Source: Candidatus Porisulfidus sp. TsSOB (lineage in GTDB: Bacteria > Pseudomonadota > Gammaproteobacteria > Poriferisulfidales > Poriferisulfidaceae). Taken from it: 64,000 nt of DNA. Of this stretch, positions 26,642 through 35,542 are shown in pieces. The translations under genes were made by a program, and so were the position numbers. The notes beneath the pieces are model-generated. The model did not search any database. It was given only the letters and a program-made list of their open reading frames with translations, and was not told the DNA's origin. The stretch lies in the NCBI GenBank assembly GCA_002631715.1, contig MRSX01000003.1, positions 248,001-312,000 on the forward strand, given 5' to 3'. Positions within the stretch are counted from its first letter, which is position 1, and every line of letters starts with the position of its first letter.

Positions 26642-28174
26642 TCAGGCGGCTTCGCTCAGCTCGGCCTCCTTCTCTTGTTCGCTTCCGGTCAGGATGATGG
26701 CATTGCTCACCAACTGGTGAACGCTGACGATCTGGTCCATCTGGAATCCGTAATAGGTCAGGACCTTGGCGAACTGGCTCTTGCAGATGGCGCAGATGGC
26801 GGCCATATGGGTGACGCCGTGGTCCTCGACAACCTGCTGGAGGGCCTCCATGCGAGGCAGGGCGCCCTTGACGCGCAGCTCGATCAGGTCGTCGGTCAGA
26901 AGCCCGCCGCCGCCGCCGCAACAGTATGTCGCTTCGCGGACGGTGTCGGCCGGCATGTCATAGAAATGGTTGCAACTGGCGCGGATGATCGCGCGCGGGA
27001 TCTCGAACTGGCCGCCCGGGATGTCCCCCATGCGCGAGGCGCGGGCCACGTTGCAGGAATCGTGGTAGGTCAGCACCATGTCGTCGTTTTCTGATTTGTT
27101 CAGGCGGAGTTTCCCGTCTTGAATCAGGCCGTGGGTGACTTCGCAGATGTGCTGGGGAACCGGGTATTGGGGATCCAGGAAGTCGAAGGGGCCGGCCAGC
27201 GTGTTGAGGAAGCTGTACGCGACCCGCCAGGCGTGGCCGCATTCGCCGAACACGATGCGCTTCACGCCGAGGTCCAGCGCCGCCTCCCGGATGCGCAGGG
27301 CGACCTTGCGCATGTTTTCGTAACTGCCGATGAACATGCCGAAGTTGGCCGCCTCCGAAGCGTGCGAACTCAGGGTCCAGGACAATCCGGCCTCATGCAG
27401 GACCTTGGCGTATCCGATCAGGCCGTCGACATGGGGTTCGGCAAAAAAGTCGGCCGAGGGGGTCACCAGCAGGATGTCGGCGCCTTTCTGGTCCAGCGGG
27501 AACTTGACCGCAACGCCGGTGTCTTCCTCGATTTCTTCTTCCAGGCCTTCCAGGGTGTCCAGCAAGGCCGGTTCCGGCAGGCCCAGGTTGTTGCCGATGG
27601 TGTGCACCTTGCCGATGATCTCGTTGCAGTACTTCTGGCCCTTGCCGATCGAGTCCATGACCTCGCGCGCCGCCATCGAGATCTCCGCGGTGTCGATGCC
27701 GTAGGGGCAGTACACCGAGCAGCGGCGGCACTGCGAGCACTGGTGGAAATACTTGTACCAGTCGTCGAGCACCTCTTCGGTCAGGTCCTCGGCGCCGACC
27801 AGCCACGGCATATGCTTGCCGGCGAACGTGTAGTAGCGCCGGTACACCTTGCGGAACAGGTCCTGGCGGGCGACCGGCATGTTCTTGGGGTCGGTGGTGC
27901 CGAGATAGTAGTGGCACTTGTCGGTGCAGGCGCCGCACTTGACGCAGGAATCGAGGAACACCTGCAGCGAGCGGTAGCGGTCCGTCAGCTCGCCCATCTT
28001 CTTGATCGCGACGTCCTGCCAGTCGTCGACCAGTTCGCCCGGGAAGCCGAGCGGCTCCTGGAAGTCGGATTTGGCGACGAACGGCTGGCTGTGCGCCATC
28101 GTATCCTCGACCAGTTTCGGGATGACCGGATACGGCTTGAGTTCCGGGACGTCGAAGGCGGGTTGCTCAGCCAT
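26642..28174 (-). CDS. dsrK: Heterodisulfide-reductase-like catalytic subunit DsrK
   Basis: A 510-residue HdrD-like protein. Two ferredoxin clusters (CVKCGACTDKCHYY and CSQCRRCSVYCPYG) are followed by the CCG-type cysteine domains (around CNVARA, CCGGGGG and ICAICKSQ) that bind the special catalytic [4Fe-4S] centre. It is the cytoplasmic subunit thought to handle the DsrC trisulfide or disulfide. It overlaps dsrM by 8 bases. Confidence 0.96.
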   Translation of the reverse strand: MAEQPAFDVPELKPYPVIPKLVEDTMAHSQPFVAKSDFQEPLGFPGELVDDWQDVAIKKMGELTDRYRSLQVFLDSCVKCGACTDKCHYYLGTTDPKNMPVARQDLFRKVYRRYYTFAGKHMPWLVGAEDLTEEVLDDWYKYFHQCSQCRRCSVYCPYGIDTAEISMAAREVMDSIGKGQKYCNEIIGKVHTIGNNLGLPEPALLDTLEGLEEEIEEDTGVAVKFPLDQKGADILLVTPSADFFAEPHVDGLIGYAKVLHEAGLSWTLSSHASEAANFGMFIGSYENMRKVALRIREAALDLGVKRIVFGECGHAWRVAYSFLNTLAGPFDFLDPQYPVPQHICEVTHGLIQDGKLRLNKSENDDMVLTYHDSCNVARASRMGDIPGGQFEIPRAIIRASCNHFYDMPADTVREATYCCGGGGGLLTDDLIELRVKGALPRMEALQQVVEDHGVTHMAAICAICKSQFAKVLTYYGFQMDQIVSVHQLVSNAIILTGSEQEKEAELSEAA

Positions 28175-28904
28175 TTCCTTTCTCGAGTTTCAACGCCCAG
28201 GCGGAGATGTGGCGGTGCTCCCTGGGGTTGTCGGCCTGGTTGCGGGTGGGGCTGAAGAACACGCCGGGGGCGTGCAGCAGCTTGCTGAACGGGAAGACCA
28301 GCATCAGCAGGGCGACGAGTATCAGGTGCGAGTAGAGGAGCGGGTCGGACGGCAGAGTCTGCCAGTCGAACCACATCAGCCCGAGGAAGAACGCCTTGAC
28401 GGCCACCACGTCCGTGCCGACGGCGAAGGTCATGGCGATGCCGGTGGCGCCGATGGCAATCAGCAGGGCCAGCATCAGGTGGTCGGACAGTGCGGAGATG
28501 TAGCGCACCCGGTCAACCGCCAAGCGTCGGAACCAGAGCCCCAGCAATCCGATTACCATCATCAGGGAGGCATACTTCCCGTACGGTTGCAGGAACGCCA
28601 CCCAGCCCCAGACGGGATCGGTGAAGTAGCGCAGGTGGCGAAGCAGAACCAGCAGCAGGCCGAAGTGGAACATCCAGCCGAACAGCCAGATCCACTTGTT
28701 CGACTTGAACAGGCTCTCGAACAGGGTCAGTTCCCGGATCATGCGCAGGACGACGCCGGTGCGACTGGTCGGGGCTGGCGTGGTCGGGATCTTGAGTGGG
28801 GCCGGAACCGTGGCGTACCGGCGGATGCGCAGGGCGAGGCCCAGCACCAGCACCAGGGCGGCGCCGTAATAGAGGAAAGTCAGGGCCAGGCTTGCTGCAT
28901 CCAT
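28167..28904 (-). CDS. dsrM: Membrane cytochrome b subunit DsrM (NarI family)
   Basis: A 245-residue membrane protein with about five to six hydrophobic helices and a nitrate-reductase-gamma-like fold (FHFGLLLVLLRHLRYF, then histidines in DHLMLALLIA and YSHLILVALLMLVFPFSKLLH for the b hemes). It anchors DsrK and exchanges electrons with the quinone pool. It starts about 40 bases after dsrC. Confidence 0.94.
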   Translation of the reverse strand: MDAASLALTFLYYGAALVLVLGLALRIRRYATVPAPLKIPTTPAPTSRTGVVLRMIRELTLFESLFKSNKWIWLFGWMFHFGLLLVLLRHLRYFTDPVWGWVAFLQPYGKYASLMMVIGLLGLWFRRLAVDRVRYISALSDHLMLALLIAIGATGIAMTFAVGTDVVAVKAFFLGLMWFDWQTLPSDPLLYSHLILVALLMLVFPFSKLLHAPGVFFSPTRNQADNPREHRHISAWALKLEKGNG

Positions 28905-28946
28905 GTCAACGTGCGTCGGAGCCGCCGGCAGGCGGCCGCGCGCCGG

Positions 28947-29279
28947 TCAGACGCAACCGGTCGGTTTCGGCAGACCTGCGTATTTACAGGCTTGTTTGGC
29001 CGGGCCGTAAGGGAAAAGCTCGTACAGGTACTTGCTGTTGCCCTTGTCCTTGCCCAGTTTCTTGCCAATCGCCTTGGTCAAGACGCGGACCGCCGGAGCG
29101 ATCTGGTATTCCTCGTAGTATTCGCGAAGAAAGTTGATGACTTCCCAGTGGTTGTCGCCCAGGCTGGTGCCATCCGCCTCGGCCATGGCATCCGCCAGTC
29201 CGGGCTCCCATTCGTTGATGTTGGCCAGGTAGCCTTCTTCGTCAGTTTCGTAACTTTTGCCGTTCACTTCAAGGGGCAT
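28947..29279 (-). CDS. dsrC: Sulfur-carrier protein DsrC
   Basis: A 110-residue DsrC/TusE-family protein. The C-terminal arm reads QACKYAGLPKPTGCV, with both redox cysteines (CysB and the penultimate CysA) ten residues apart, so it is a true DsrC able to form the intramolecular trisulfide. It shuttles sulfane sulfur from DsrEFH to DsrAB and then to DsrMK. Position between dsrH and dsrM is canonical. Compare the cysteine-less paralogue at 33133. Confidence 0.97.
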   Translation of the reverse strand: MPLEVNGKSYETDEEGYLANINEWEPGLADAMAEADGTSLGDNHWEVINFLREYYEEYQIAPAVRVLTKAIGKKLGKDKGNSKYLYELFPYGPAKQACKYAGLPKPTGCV

Positions 29280-29312
29280 GATGTGACTCCCGTCTCGTTG
29301 AGACTGTTTTAG

Positions 29313-29621
29313 TTATAACCAGGATTGGACGCTGTCGTGCTCGCACGTGAGCGTCACAAATCGGTCGTAATCGACGATTTCAATACCGTCGATGACGCGG
29401 TCTCTCGAAAGACCGCGCGCGTCAAGGTCGGGGCCCAGCACGTACATGGACAGGCGCCCGGTTGCGTTCTTGATCGTTTCCGTGTGTGCGGTGCCGTTCA
29501 GGGCTGCCACTGCGGCGTCCTCGATTAGCAGTACCGCGTGGCCGTCTTCAGCCAGTCGCAGGCAGGACTCCAGAGAGTTGCGCTCGAACGGAGACTTGTT
29601 GACGGTGTGCAGCAGGCTCAT
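29313..29621 (-). CDS. dsrH: Sulfur-transfer complex subunit DsrH
   Basis: A 102-residue TusB-like protein (MSLLHTVNKSPFERNSLESC at the start), with the conserved cysteine near residue 20. It forms a hexamer with DsrE and DsrF that passes sulfane sulfur to DsrC. It lies 2 bases after dsrF. Confidence 0.94.
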   Translation of the reverse strand: MSLLHTVNKSPFERNSLESCLRLAEDGHAVLLIEDAAVAALNGTAHTETIKNATGRLSMYVLGPDLDARGLSRDRVIDGIEIVDYDRFVTLTCEHDSVQSWL

Positions 29622-29623
29622 GG

Positions 29624-30040
29624 TCAGAAACTCAGCACCACGTCTTGTTCGCCCATCAGCGTGGCCAGTTCGCTGCTGTCGACGACGCGCAGCGATTCCT
29701 TTTCCGCCCAGTCGTCGTCTTCGTCCTCGTAGGTGAGCGGCATCAGGTCCTCGACGGTCAGCCCGCGCGCCTCCAGCGACTCGCGTTCCACGTAGATGTG
29801 GCGGACGTCGTAGTCGCCGAGCGCGGCGTAGGTCGGCGAGAAGTTCTTCATGCCGATGCCGTCGGTGTTTTGGCTCCGGGTCAACTGGTACACGCCGTCG
29901 TCGACGAAGGCCAGGCTGACCTGCTGGTCGAATGCCGCGCCGATCAGGACGACTTCCAGGGATTCCAGCGCATAGATGGTGCCGTACGGCGCCTTGCGGT
30001 TGACGTACATGAGTTTCTTGACGATGCCTTCTTCGCTCAT
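29624..30040 (-). CDS. dsrF: Sulfur-transfer complex subunit DsrF
   Basis: A 138-residue DsrE/F-fold protein (TusC-like) with KKLMYVNRKAPYGTIYALES at the N-terminus. It lacks the reactive cysteine of DsrE, as usual for DsrF, and is the structural partner in the DsrEFH hexamer. It sits 2 bases from each neighbour, so translation is coupled. Confidence 0.93.
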   Translation of the reverse strand: MSEEGIVKKLMYVNRKAPYGTIYALESLEVVLIGAAFDQQVSLAFVDDGVYQLTRSQNTDGIGMKNFSPTYAALGDYDVRHIYVERESLEARGLTVEDLMPLTYEDEDDDWAEKESLRVVDSSELATLMGEQDVVLSF

Positions 30041-30042
30041 AC

Positions 30043-30435
30043 TCAGTCTCCGAAAGTCACCAGCCGGTCCGACTGGATGGCGGCTTCGATCAACTGCCCC
30101 AGTCCCGAGATGCGGAAGCCCGGGGCGATGTTGTCGGCATCCTTGCCATGGCGCTGGGCCTCGTCGGCATCCAGCAAGCCGCGGCGTTGCGCGGCGGCCA
30201 CGCAGAGGACCAGGTCCAGGTCGTGTTTCTCGGCCAATTCCGACCAGCGGTCCACGACGTTGCGGTCGTCCTGCGGCGGTACGGTCAGCCGGGTGCCGTT
30301 GTTGACCCCGTCGTGATAGAAGAACACGCGGTATATCTCGTGCCCGGCGGTCAGTGCCGCCTGGGCGAACTGGTAGGCACTATCGGAGGCTTGGTGCTGG
30401 TAAGGACCCTCGTTGACCAGGATTCCGAATTTCAC
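30043..30435 (-). CDS. dsrE: Sulfur-transfer complex subunit DsrE
   Basis: A 130-residue TusD-like protein (KFGILVNEGPYQHQASDSAY). The active-site cysteine is visible in DLDLVLCVAAAQRRG (near residue 78), which carries the persulfide in DsrEFH. Presence of dsrEFH marks the oxidative, not reductive, type of Dsr pathway. Confidence 0.95.
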   Translation of the reverse strand: MKFGILVNEGPYQHQASDSAYQFAQAALTAGHEIYRVFFYHDGVNNGTRLTVPPQDDRNVVDRWSELAEKHDLDLVLCVAAAQRRGLLDADEAQRHGKDADNIAPGFRISGLGQLIEAAIQSDRLVTFGD

Positions 30436-30460
30436 GGCGGCACTTCCCAGGAGTCAAGGC

Positions 30461-31534
30461 TCAGAAGCGGATGTGCGCCGAAGCGTTCAAGCTGGCTCGG
30501 GAACCGCGCCAGTTGTTGATATGGAACTTGGTGAACGGCAGGCCGGTGCGTTCGAAGAATTGAGGCCAGCCGATTCGATCGATCCAGTCGTTCATGCGCT
30601 CCCAGTCCCGGGCATCGTCGCGATAGGCGCGCAGGATGCGCTTGACCACGGCGGTGGCCTCCGGCCAGCGCGGCGGATTGTTCGGGATGCCGGCCGCAAC
30701 CAGTTTCTGGAAGGTTGGCTTGCCGCGGGCGTTGGAATGGTTGCCGCCGACCCAGATGGCGAGCTTGGTGTGCTCCGGGTCGTTGATCTGCATGGGCGGG
30801 CAGGGTGGATAGCAGGCACCGCAACAGATGCACTTCTTCTCGTCGACTTCAAGCGAGGGCTTGTTGTTGACCAGGGCCGGGCGGATGGCCGCTACCGGGC
30901 AGCGTGCCACCACGGACGGGCGCTCGCAGACGTTGGAGACCAGGTCGTGGTTGATCTTGGGCGGCTTGGTGTGCTGGACATTAATTGCGATGTCGCCCTG
31001 GCCGCCGCAGTTGATTTGGCAGCAGGACGTGGTCATGTGTACCCGGTTGGGCATGTTCCAGCCGCGGAACTCGTCGATCAGTTCGTCCATCATCGCCTTG
31101 ACCACGCCGGAGGCGTCGGTGCCGGGGATGTCGCAGTGCAGCCAGCCTTGGGTGTGCGAGATCATCGCCACTGAGTTCTTGGTGCCGCCGACGATGAAGC
31201 CGGAGTCTTCCAGAGCGTCGATCAGCGGTTCGACCTTCTCCTGGTCTGCCACCATGTACTCGATGTTGCTGCGGATGGTGAATCGGACGTAGCCGTCGCC
31301 GAACTCGTCTCCGATGTCGCACAACTTGCGAAGGGTGAATACATCCAGGATGCGCTGCGTGCCGGCGCGCACGGTCCAGATGGACTCTCCGTTATGCGCG
31401 ACATGGCGCAGGACGCCGGGACGGGGATCTTCGTGATAGGCCCAGTTCCCGTAATGCTTGCGCATCAGCGGGTGCAGGTACTGGAAGCCGTCCGGGCAAC
31501 CGGATTCGACCGGCGAGCGATGTTCAGTGGCCAT
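30461..31534 (-). CDS. dsrB: Dissimilatory sulfite reductase beta subunit DsrB
   Basis: A 357-residue sulfite/nitrite-reductase-fold protein. Siroheme-[4Fe-4S] cysteines are visible in TTSCCQINCGG and in the CERP segment, and an inserted ferredoxin domain carries CICCGACYPPCPP. With DsrA it forms the cytoplasmic enzyme that, running in reverse, oxidises DsrC-bound sulfur to sulfite. It lies 18 bases downstream of dsrA. Confidence 0.97.
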   Translation of the reverse strand: MATEHRSPVESGCPDGFQYLHPLMRKHYGNWAYHEDPRPGVLRHVAHNGESIWTVRAGTQRILDVFTLRKLCDIGDEFGDGYVRFTIRSNIEYMVADQEKVEPLIDALEDSGFIVGGTKNSVAMISHTQGWLHCDIPGTDASGVVKAMMDELIDEFRGWNMPNRVHMTTSCCQINCGGQGDIAINVQHTKPPKINHDLVSNVCERPSVVARCPVAAIRPALVNNKPSLEVDEKKCICCGACYPPCPPMQINDPEHTKLAIWVGGNHSNARGKPTFQKLVAAGIPNNPPRWPEATAVVKRILRAYRDDARDWERMNDWIDRIGWPQFFERTGLPFTKFHINNWRGSRASLNASAHIRF

Positions 31535-31552
31535 GAATCAGTTCCTCCGCGC

Positions 31553-32815
31553 TCAGGCCGCAGCCTGGGACTCTTCCGCCTTGCGGTGGAACCACTTCTC
31601 GGCTTCTTCCTCCCAGTCGTCCATGCGGACGTAGGAGCTCGTGCGCGGTTCGTTGATCATGTTGGGATCCACCTCCACGCCGATGCCTTCCAAGAAGTTG
31701 ACCAGGCCGATGCGCTCGATCATCTCACCGCAGCGCTCGTGCTCCAGCCCGTTCTCGGCCCAGAAGTCGATGGTTTCCTCGGCGAGTTCGACCAGACGCT
31801 CGTAGTCCTCCTCGGTTTCGAGCTTCATGAACGGCACGATCATGGTGCCCATCAGGTCGCCGATCTTCAGCGTGCGCTTGCCGCCGATCAGGATCGACAC
31901 GCCCTTGTCGTCTCCCGGAGACAGGGCCTTGGGCAGCACGTTCAGGCAATGCATGCAGCGCACGCAGTTGCGGTTGTCGACCAACAACTCGTCGTCGTCC
32001 GACAGGGACAGGGCATTGGTCGGACAGCGTGCAACCACGTTGTCGATCAGGTACTGGCGACCCTTGGTCTCGAGGTAGCCAGCGATGGCTTCCTGGTCGA
32101 CCTTCATGTCGTCGCGCCAGGTTCCGATGATGGAGAAATCGGAACGTTCGATCGAATTCATGCAGTCGTTGCCGCAACCGGACACCTTGAACTTGAACTT
32201 GTACGGCAGGGCCGGGCGGTGCACGTCGTCGGTGAAGTTGTTGAGCAGGACGCGGTGGACGCGCATCTCGTCGGTATTGGACTGCTCGCAACGGGCTGCG
32301 CCGACACAGGACATGCCGGTTCGTACGCAAGGGCCGGCTCCGCCAAGATCAAACCCGTAATCATTGATTTCGTCGAAAAAGTGCTGGGTGTTCTCCGTGC
32401 TGGCACCGATGAACATGATGTTGCCAGTCTGGCCGTGGAAGGTCACCAGGCCGGAACCCCAGCGTTCCCAGCTGGAGCCGAGTTGGCGGAGAATGTCGGT
32501 GGTGTAGTAGTTGCCGGCGGGCGGCTGTACGCGGAGGGTGTGGAATTCTTTGGAGGCGGGGAAAGAGGCGCCGACTTCGGAGAAACGCGGGATGATGCCG
32601 CTGCCGTAACCGTAAACGCTGACCGTGCCTCCTTTCCAGTAACCCTTGCGGGTTTCGTAGGAATGTTCTAATTGACCGAGAAGGTCGTTCGCGACACCGT
32701 TGACCCGTTTATCGGGATGTTGGTCGCGGAGTCGTTTGATGCCGGAGATGAAGCTGGGCCAGGGCCCTTGCTCCAGATCGTCCAGCATCGGCGTTTTATG
32801 CTGTTCGTCTGTCAT
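31553..32815 (-). CDS. dsrA: Dissimilatory sulfite reductase alpha subunit DsrA
   Basis: A 420-residue alpha subunit. Siroheme-cluster cysteines occur in CVGAARCEQSNTDE and SGCGNDCMNS, and the ferredoxin insert carries CVRCMHCLNV. A strong AGGAGG site precedes the ATG. It is the first gene of the thirteen-gene dsr operon (dsrABEFHCMKLJOPN). DsrE/F/H, DsrL and DsrN nearby support the oxidative direction. Confidence 0.97.
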   Translation of the reverse strand: MTDEQHKTPMLDDLEQGPWPSFISGIKRLRDQHPDKRVNGVANDLLGQLEHSYETRKGYWKGGTVSVYGYGSGIIPRFSEVGASFPASKEFHTLRVQPPAGNYYTTDILRQLGSSWERWGSGLVTFHGQTGNIMFIGASTENTQHFFDEINDYGFDLGGAGPCVRTGMSCVGAARCEQSNTDEMRVHRVLLNNFTDDVHRPALPYKFKFKVSGCGNDCMNSIERSDFSIIGTWRDDMKVDQEAIAGYLETKGRQYLIDNVVARCPTNALSLSDDDELLVDNRNCVRCMHCLNVLPKALSPGDDKGVSILIGGKRTLKIGDLMGTMIVPFMKLETEEDYERLVELAEETIDFWAENGLEHERCGEMIERIGLVNFLEGIGVEVDPNMINEPRTSSYVRMDDWEEEAEKWFHRKAEESQAAA

Positions 32816-33132
32816 GGTTCACGGTCCTCCTGTCAAACACGTGGCCAGTGCGTAGGATAAATGATTTTGAAGCAGATATAAATTTCACTATGGGGTAAGC
32901 CGGGAACTAATTATTATATCCCCTAAGAGGTAGTCGGACGTTGCCGGTTTTTGTCGCACCTTCACCTAACTGCCCCCGTCATTTTGCTGAGGGGCCGCAG
33001 GGCCTTAATTGAAGAACTTCCCAGGGTCCCTTGTTTTACCTGGCTGGCGGCATTCAAACTGAATCTTCGCAGCACTCGTTATAATTTATAGGCTATTTTT
33101 CGATCCTTTTTCGAAAGTTCACGGAGGACTGC
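32816..33132. promoter_or_regulatory. Divergent control region between dsrA and the DsrC-like gene
   Basis: No gene is seen in these 317 bases. On the minus strand a TATAAT (forward ATTATA at 32913-32918) lies about 100 bases before dsrA. On the plus strand TATAAT at 33080-33085 lies about 50 bases before the DsrC-like gene. Neither has a good -35 at normal spacing, which suggests activator-dependent transcription. The dsrA ribosome-binding site (AGGAGG) is at the left edge. Confidence 0.5.
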
Positions 33133-33471
33133 ATGAGCATCGAATTTGACGGAAAGACAATTGAGACCACGCCAAACGGCTACCTGGTCAATGCGGACGA
33201 CTGGAGCGAGGGCCTAGCCGAACAGATCGCGAATTCCGAAGACCTGGAATTGACACAGCGACACTGGGATGTCATCAAGCATCTTCGGGAAGAGTTTTTC
33301 CAGAACGCCGGAAACCAACCGAATACCCGCAACCTGGTGAAATACTTGGGTGCGCTCTGGAACGAGAAGATCAACGCCAAAACCCTCTACGACCTGTTTC
33401 CCGGGGACCCGAGCAAGCAGGGAGGGCGTATCTCTGGATTGCCCGAGAGCCGCCGCAAGGGAGGCTACTGA
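33133..33471 (+). CDS. DsrC/TusE/RspA-family protein lacking both C-terminal cysteines
   Basis: A 112-residue homologue of DsrC over its full length (SIEFDGKTIETTPNGYLVNA, then DWSEGLAEQIA, the helical core, and LYDLFPGDPSKQGGRISGLP). The C-terminal arm ends SRRKGGY, and the positions of both functional cysteines are replaced: KQGG where DsrC has the first, and no Cys near the end. It therefore cannot carry sulfur as DsrC or TusE does. Cysteine-less members, called RspA, have been proposed to be regulatory. It is divergent from dsrA and shares its control region. Confidence 0.88.
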   Translation: MSIEFDGKTIETTPNGYLVNADDWSEGLAEQIANSEDLELTQRHWDVIKHLREEFFQNAGNQPNTRNLVKYLGALWNEKINAKTLYDLFPGDPSKQGGRISGLPESRRKGGY

Positions 33472-33511
33472 GTCTCGAGATTAGTGCGGCGAGTATCCAG
33501 AAACGGCTGAT

Positions 33512-35197
33512 TCAGTCAGCCACATCCGTTACTGCACCTTCCGAGGCGGAGCGCACGCTACGCGCATATTTTGCAAGCACGCCAGTGCGATAGCGCGGAC
33601 GGCGCGGCTTCAAAGCCTTCTGACGCCGAGCAAGTTCCCTCTTCGGCACTTTCAGGGTAATTTCCCGGCGCGTGGCATCGATGGCGATGCGGTCGCCATT
33701 TTTAACCAGAGCCAGCGGGCCGCCGACGGCGGCTTCCGGGGTAATGTGCCCGATCACAAATCCGTGCGAACCGCCGGAGAAGCGTCCGTCGGTAATCAGG
33801 GCCACATCGTTGCCGAGCCCTTGACCCATGATGGCGGAAGTCGGGGCGAGCATCTCGCGCATGCCAGGTCCGCCGCGGGGACCTTCGTAACGGATTACCA
33901 CCACGTCGCCGGCACGGACGGAGCCGTCAAGGATGGCGCGCAGGGCCCGTTCCTCGGAGTCGAACACACGGGCTCGTCCGGCAAAGGTGGAACCTTCCTT
34001 GCCGGTGATCTTGGCCACGGCGCCCTCGGGTGCCAGGTTTCCGCGCAGGATGACCAAATGGCCGTCCGGCTTGATCGGATCGGAAAGCGGGAGGATGATC
34101 TTCTGGTTTTCCGGGTAGTCCGGCGTTTTGTCTAGATCTTCGGCCATGGTGCGCCCGGTGACCGTCCGACAGTCTCCGTGCAGGAGCCCGGCATCCAGCA
34201 GGCGCTTCATCAGGGGACGAATCCCTCCGATCCGGACCAGTTCCGACATCATGTGGCGGCCGGACGGACGCAGGTCCGCGACCACGGGAACCTTGCGGCC
34301 GACCCGCGTGAAATCGTCCAGTGAAAGTCGCACGCCCATGGAGCGGGCCATGGCCAGCAGATGCAGGACGACATTGGTGGAGCCGCCCAGGGCGGTCGCT
34401 ACGGCGATGGCATTAAGAAAGGCCTTGCGCGTCATGATGTCGCGTGGGGTAATGCCGAGCTTCAGCAACTGGACTGCCATTTCGCCGGCTTGGCGGCAGT
34501 CTTCCCGCTTGGCCTTGGAGGTTGCCATCTGTGCCGAGCTGCCGGGCAGGCTCATGCCCAGCGCTTCGATTGCCGAGGCCATGGTGTTGGCGGTGTACAT
34601 GCCGCCGCACGAACCAGCCCCGGGGATGGCACAAGATTCAATCGCGGTCAATTCTTTCCCGGAAATCTGACCCTTGGCGCGTTCTCCAACCGCTTCGAAT
34701 ACCGAGACGATGTCGATATTTTTTCCGCGGTGCCGTCCGGGTGCGATGGTGCCGCCGTAAACGAACACGGCCGGACGATTAAGCCGCGCGATTGCCATCA
34801 GGCAGCCCGGCATGTTCTTGTCGCAGCCGCCGATCGCCACCAGTGCGTCGAAACCTTCTCCGGCGGTTACCGCTTCAATGGTGTCGGCGATCAGTTCTCG
34901 GGAGACCAGGGAATATTTCATGCCCTCGGTGCCCATGGAGATGCCATCGGATATGGTGATGGTGTTGAAGGTGACGGATTTGCCGCCAGCCTGGTTGGCG
35001 CCTGTGGCTGCCTGACGGGCCAGCCGGTCGATGTGCATGTTGCAAGGCGTCACTTCGCTCCAGGTGGAGGCGATGCCGATCTGGGGGCGACGGAAATCGC
35101 CGTCGTCGAAACCAACGGCACGCAGCATGGAGCGGGCGGGTGCCCGTTCCAGTCCGTCGACAATCACGCTGGAATGCGGGCGGGGCAGGCGGGGCAT
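33512..35197 (-). CDS. ilvD: Dihydroxy-acid dehydratase IlvD
   Basis: A 561-residue iron-sulfur dehydratase. [11 protein letters not shown] is the signature for cluster ligands, [18 protein letters not shown] the second, and [20 protein letters not shown] the C-terminal signature. It makes 2-oxo acids for valine, isoleucine and leucine synthesis. It is alone in its transcript; the other ilv genes are not adjacent. Confidence 0.97.
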   Translation of the reverse strand: MPRLPRPHSSVIVDGLERAPARSMLRAVGFDDGDFRRPQIGIASTWSEVTPCNMHIDRLARQAATGANQAGGKSVTFNTITISDGISMGTEGMKYSLVSRELIADTIEAVTAGEGFDALVAIGGCDKNMPGCLMAIARLNRPAVFVYGGTIAPGRHRGKNIDIVSVFEAVGERAKGQISGKELTAIESCAIPGAGSCGGMYTANTMASAIEALGMSLPGSSAQMATSKAKREDCRQAGEMAVQLLKLGITPRDIMTRKAFLNAIAVATALGGSTNVVLHLLAMARSMGVRLSLDDFTRVGRKVPVVADLRPSGRHMMSELVRIGGIRPLMKRLLDAGLLHGDCRTVTGRTMAEDLDKTPDYPENQKIILPLSDPIKPDGHLVILRGNLAPEGAVAKITGKEGSTFAGRARVFDSEERALRAILDGSVRAGDVVVIRYEGPRGGPGMREMLAPTSAIMGQGLGNDVALITDGRFSGGSHGFVIGHITPEAAVGGPLALVKNGDRIAIDATRREITLKVPKRELARRQKALKPRRPRYRTGVLAKYARSVRSASEGAVTDVAD

Positions 35198-35306
35198 GCT
35201 GAATCTAGGGTGACGGCTTTGTTGCGGTGCTGATTATAAAGATGAATACTTCAGAAAACAGGTAAAATGCGGAGCCCAAATTTTAATTTATTCCAATTTA
35301 GGCTAT

Positions 35307-35498
35307 ATGTTTGATTTTCAAGACAATATTAGGAAGCCTAAACCGTTGGTGCCAAATGCGGAGACTGTCGCTGCCATGCGGGCCGCTCAGCGTGGTGACG
35401 TTAAATCTTTTAAAAGTATCGACGCGCTTATGAAGGACCTAGGAGAAAGAGTTGGCGAGATGCCTGATCTGAAAGAACTTCGATCCAAGGATTTCTGA
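35307..35498 (+). CDS. Orphan RelB/DinJ-like antitoxin
   Basis: A 63-residue protein whose middle reads VPNAETVAAMRAAQRGDVKS, then FKSIDALMKDL, the usual RelB/DinJ-type toxin-binding tail (PNAET..AM..A..G...SF.S...LM.DL). No toxin gene follows: ppx, on the other strand, ends 45 bases later. It may be a solitary antitoxin that neutralises a toxin elsewhere, or the remains of a pair. Confidence 0.65.
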   Translation: MFDFQDNIRKPKPLVPNAETVAAMRAAQRGDVKSFKSIDALMKDLGERVGEMPDLKELRSKDF

Positions 35499-35542
35499 GA
35501 GCAGAACTAGCCTGCCCGGATACTGCAGGGCTGGTGTGAGGG

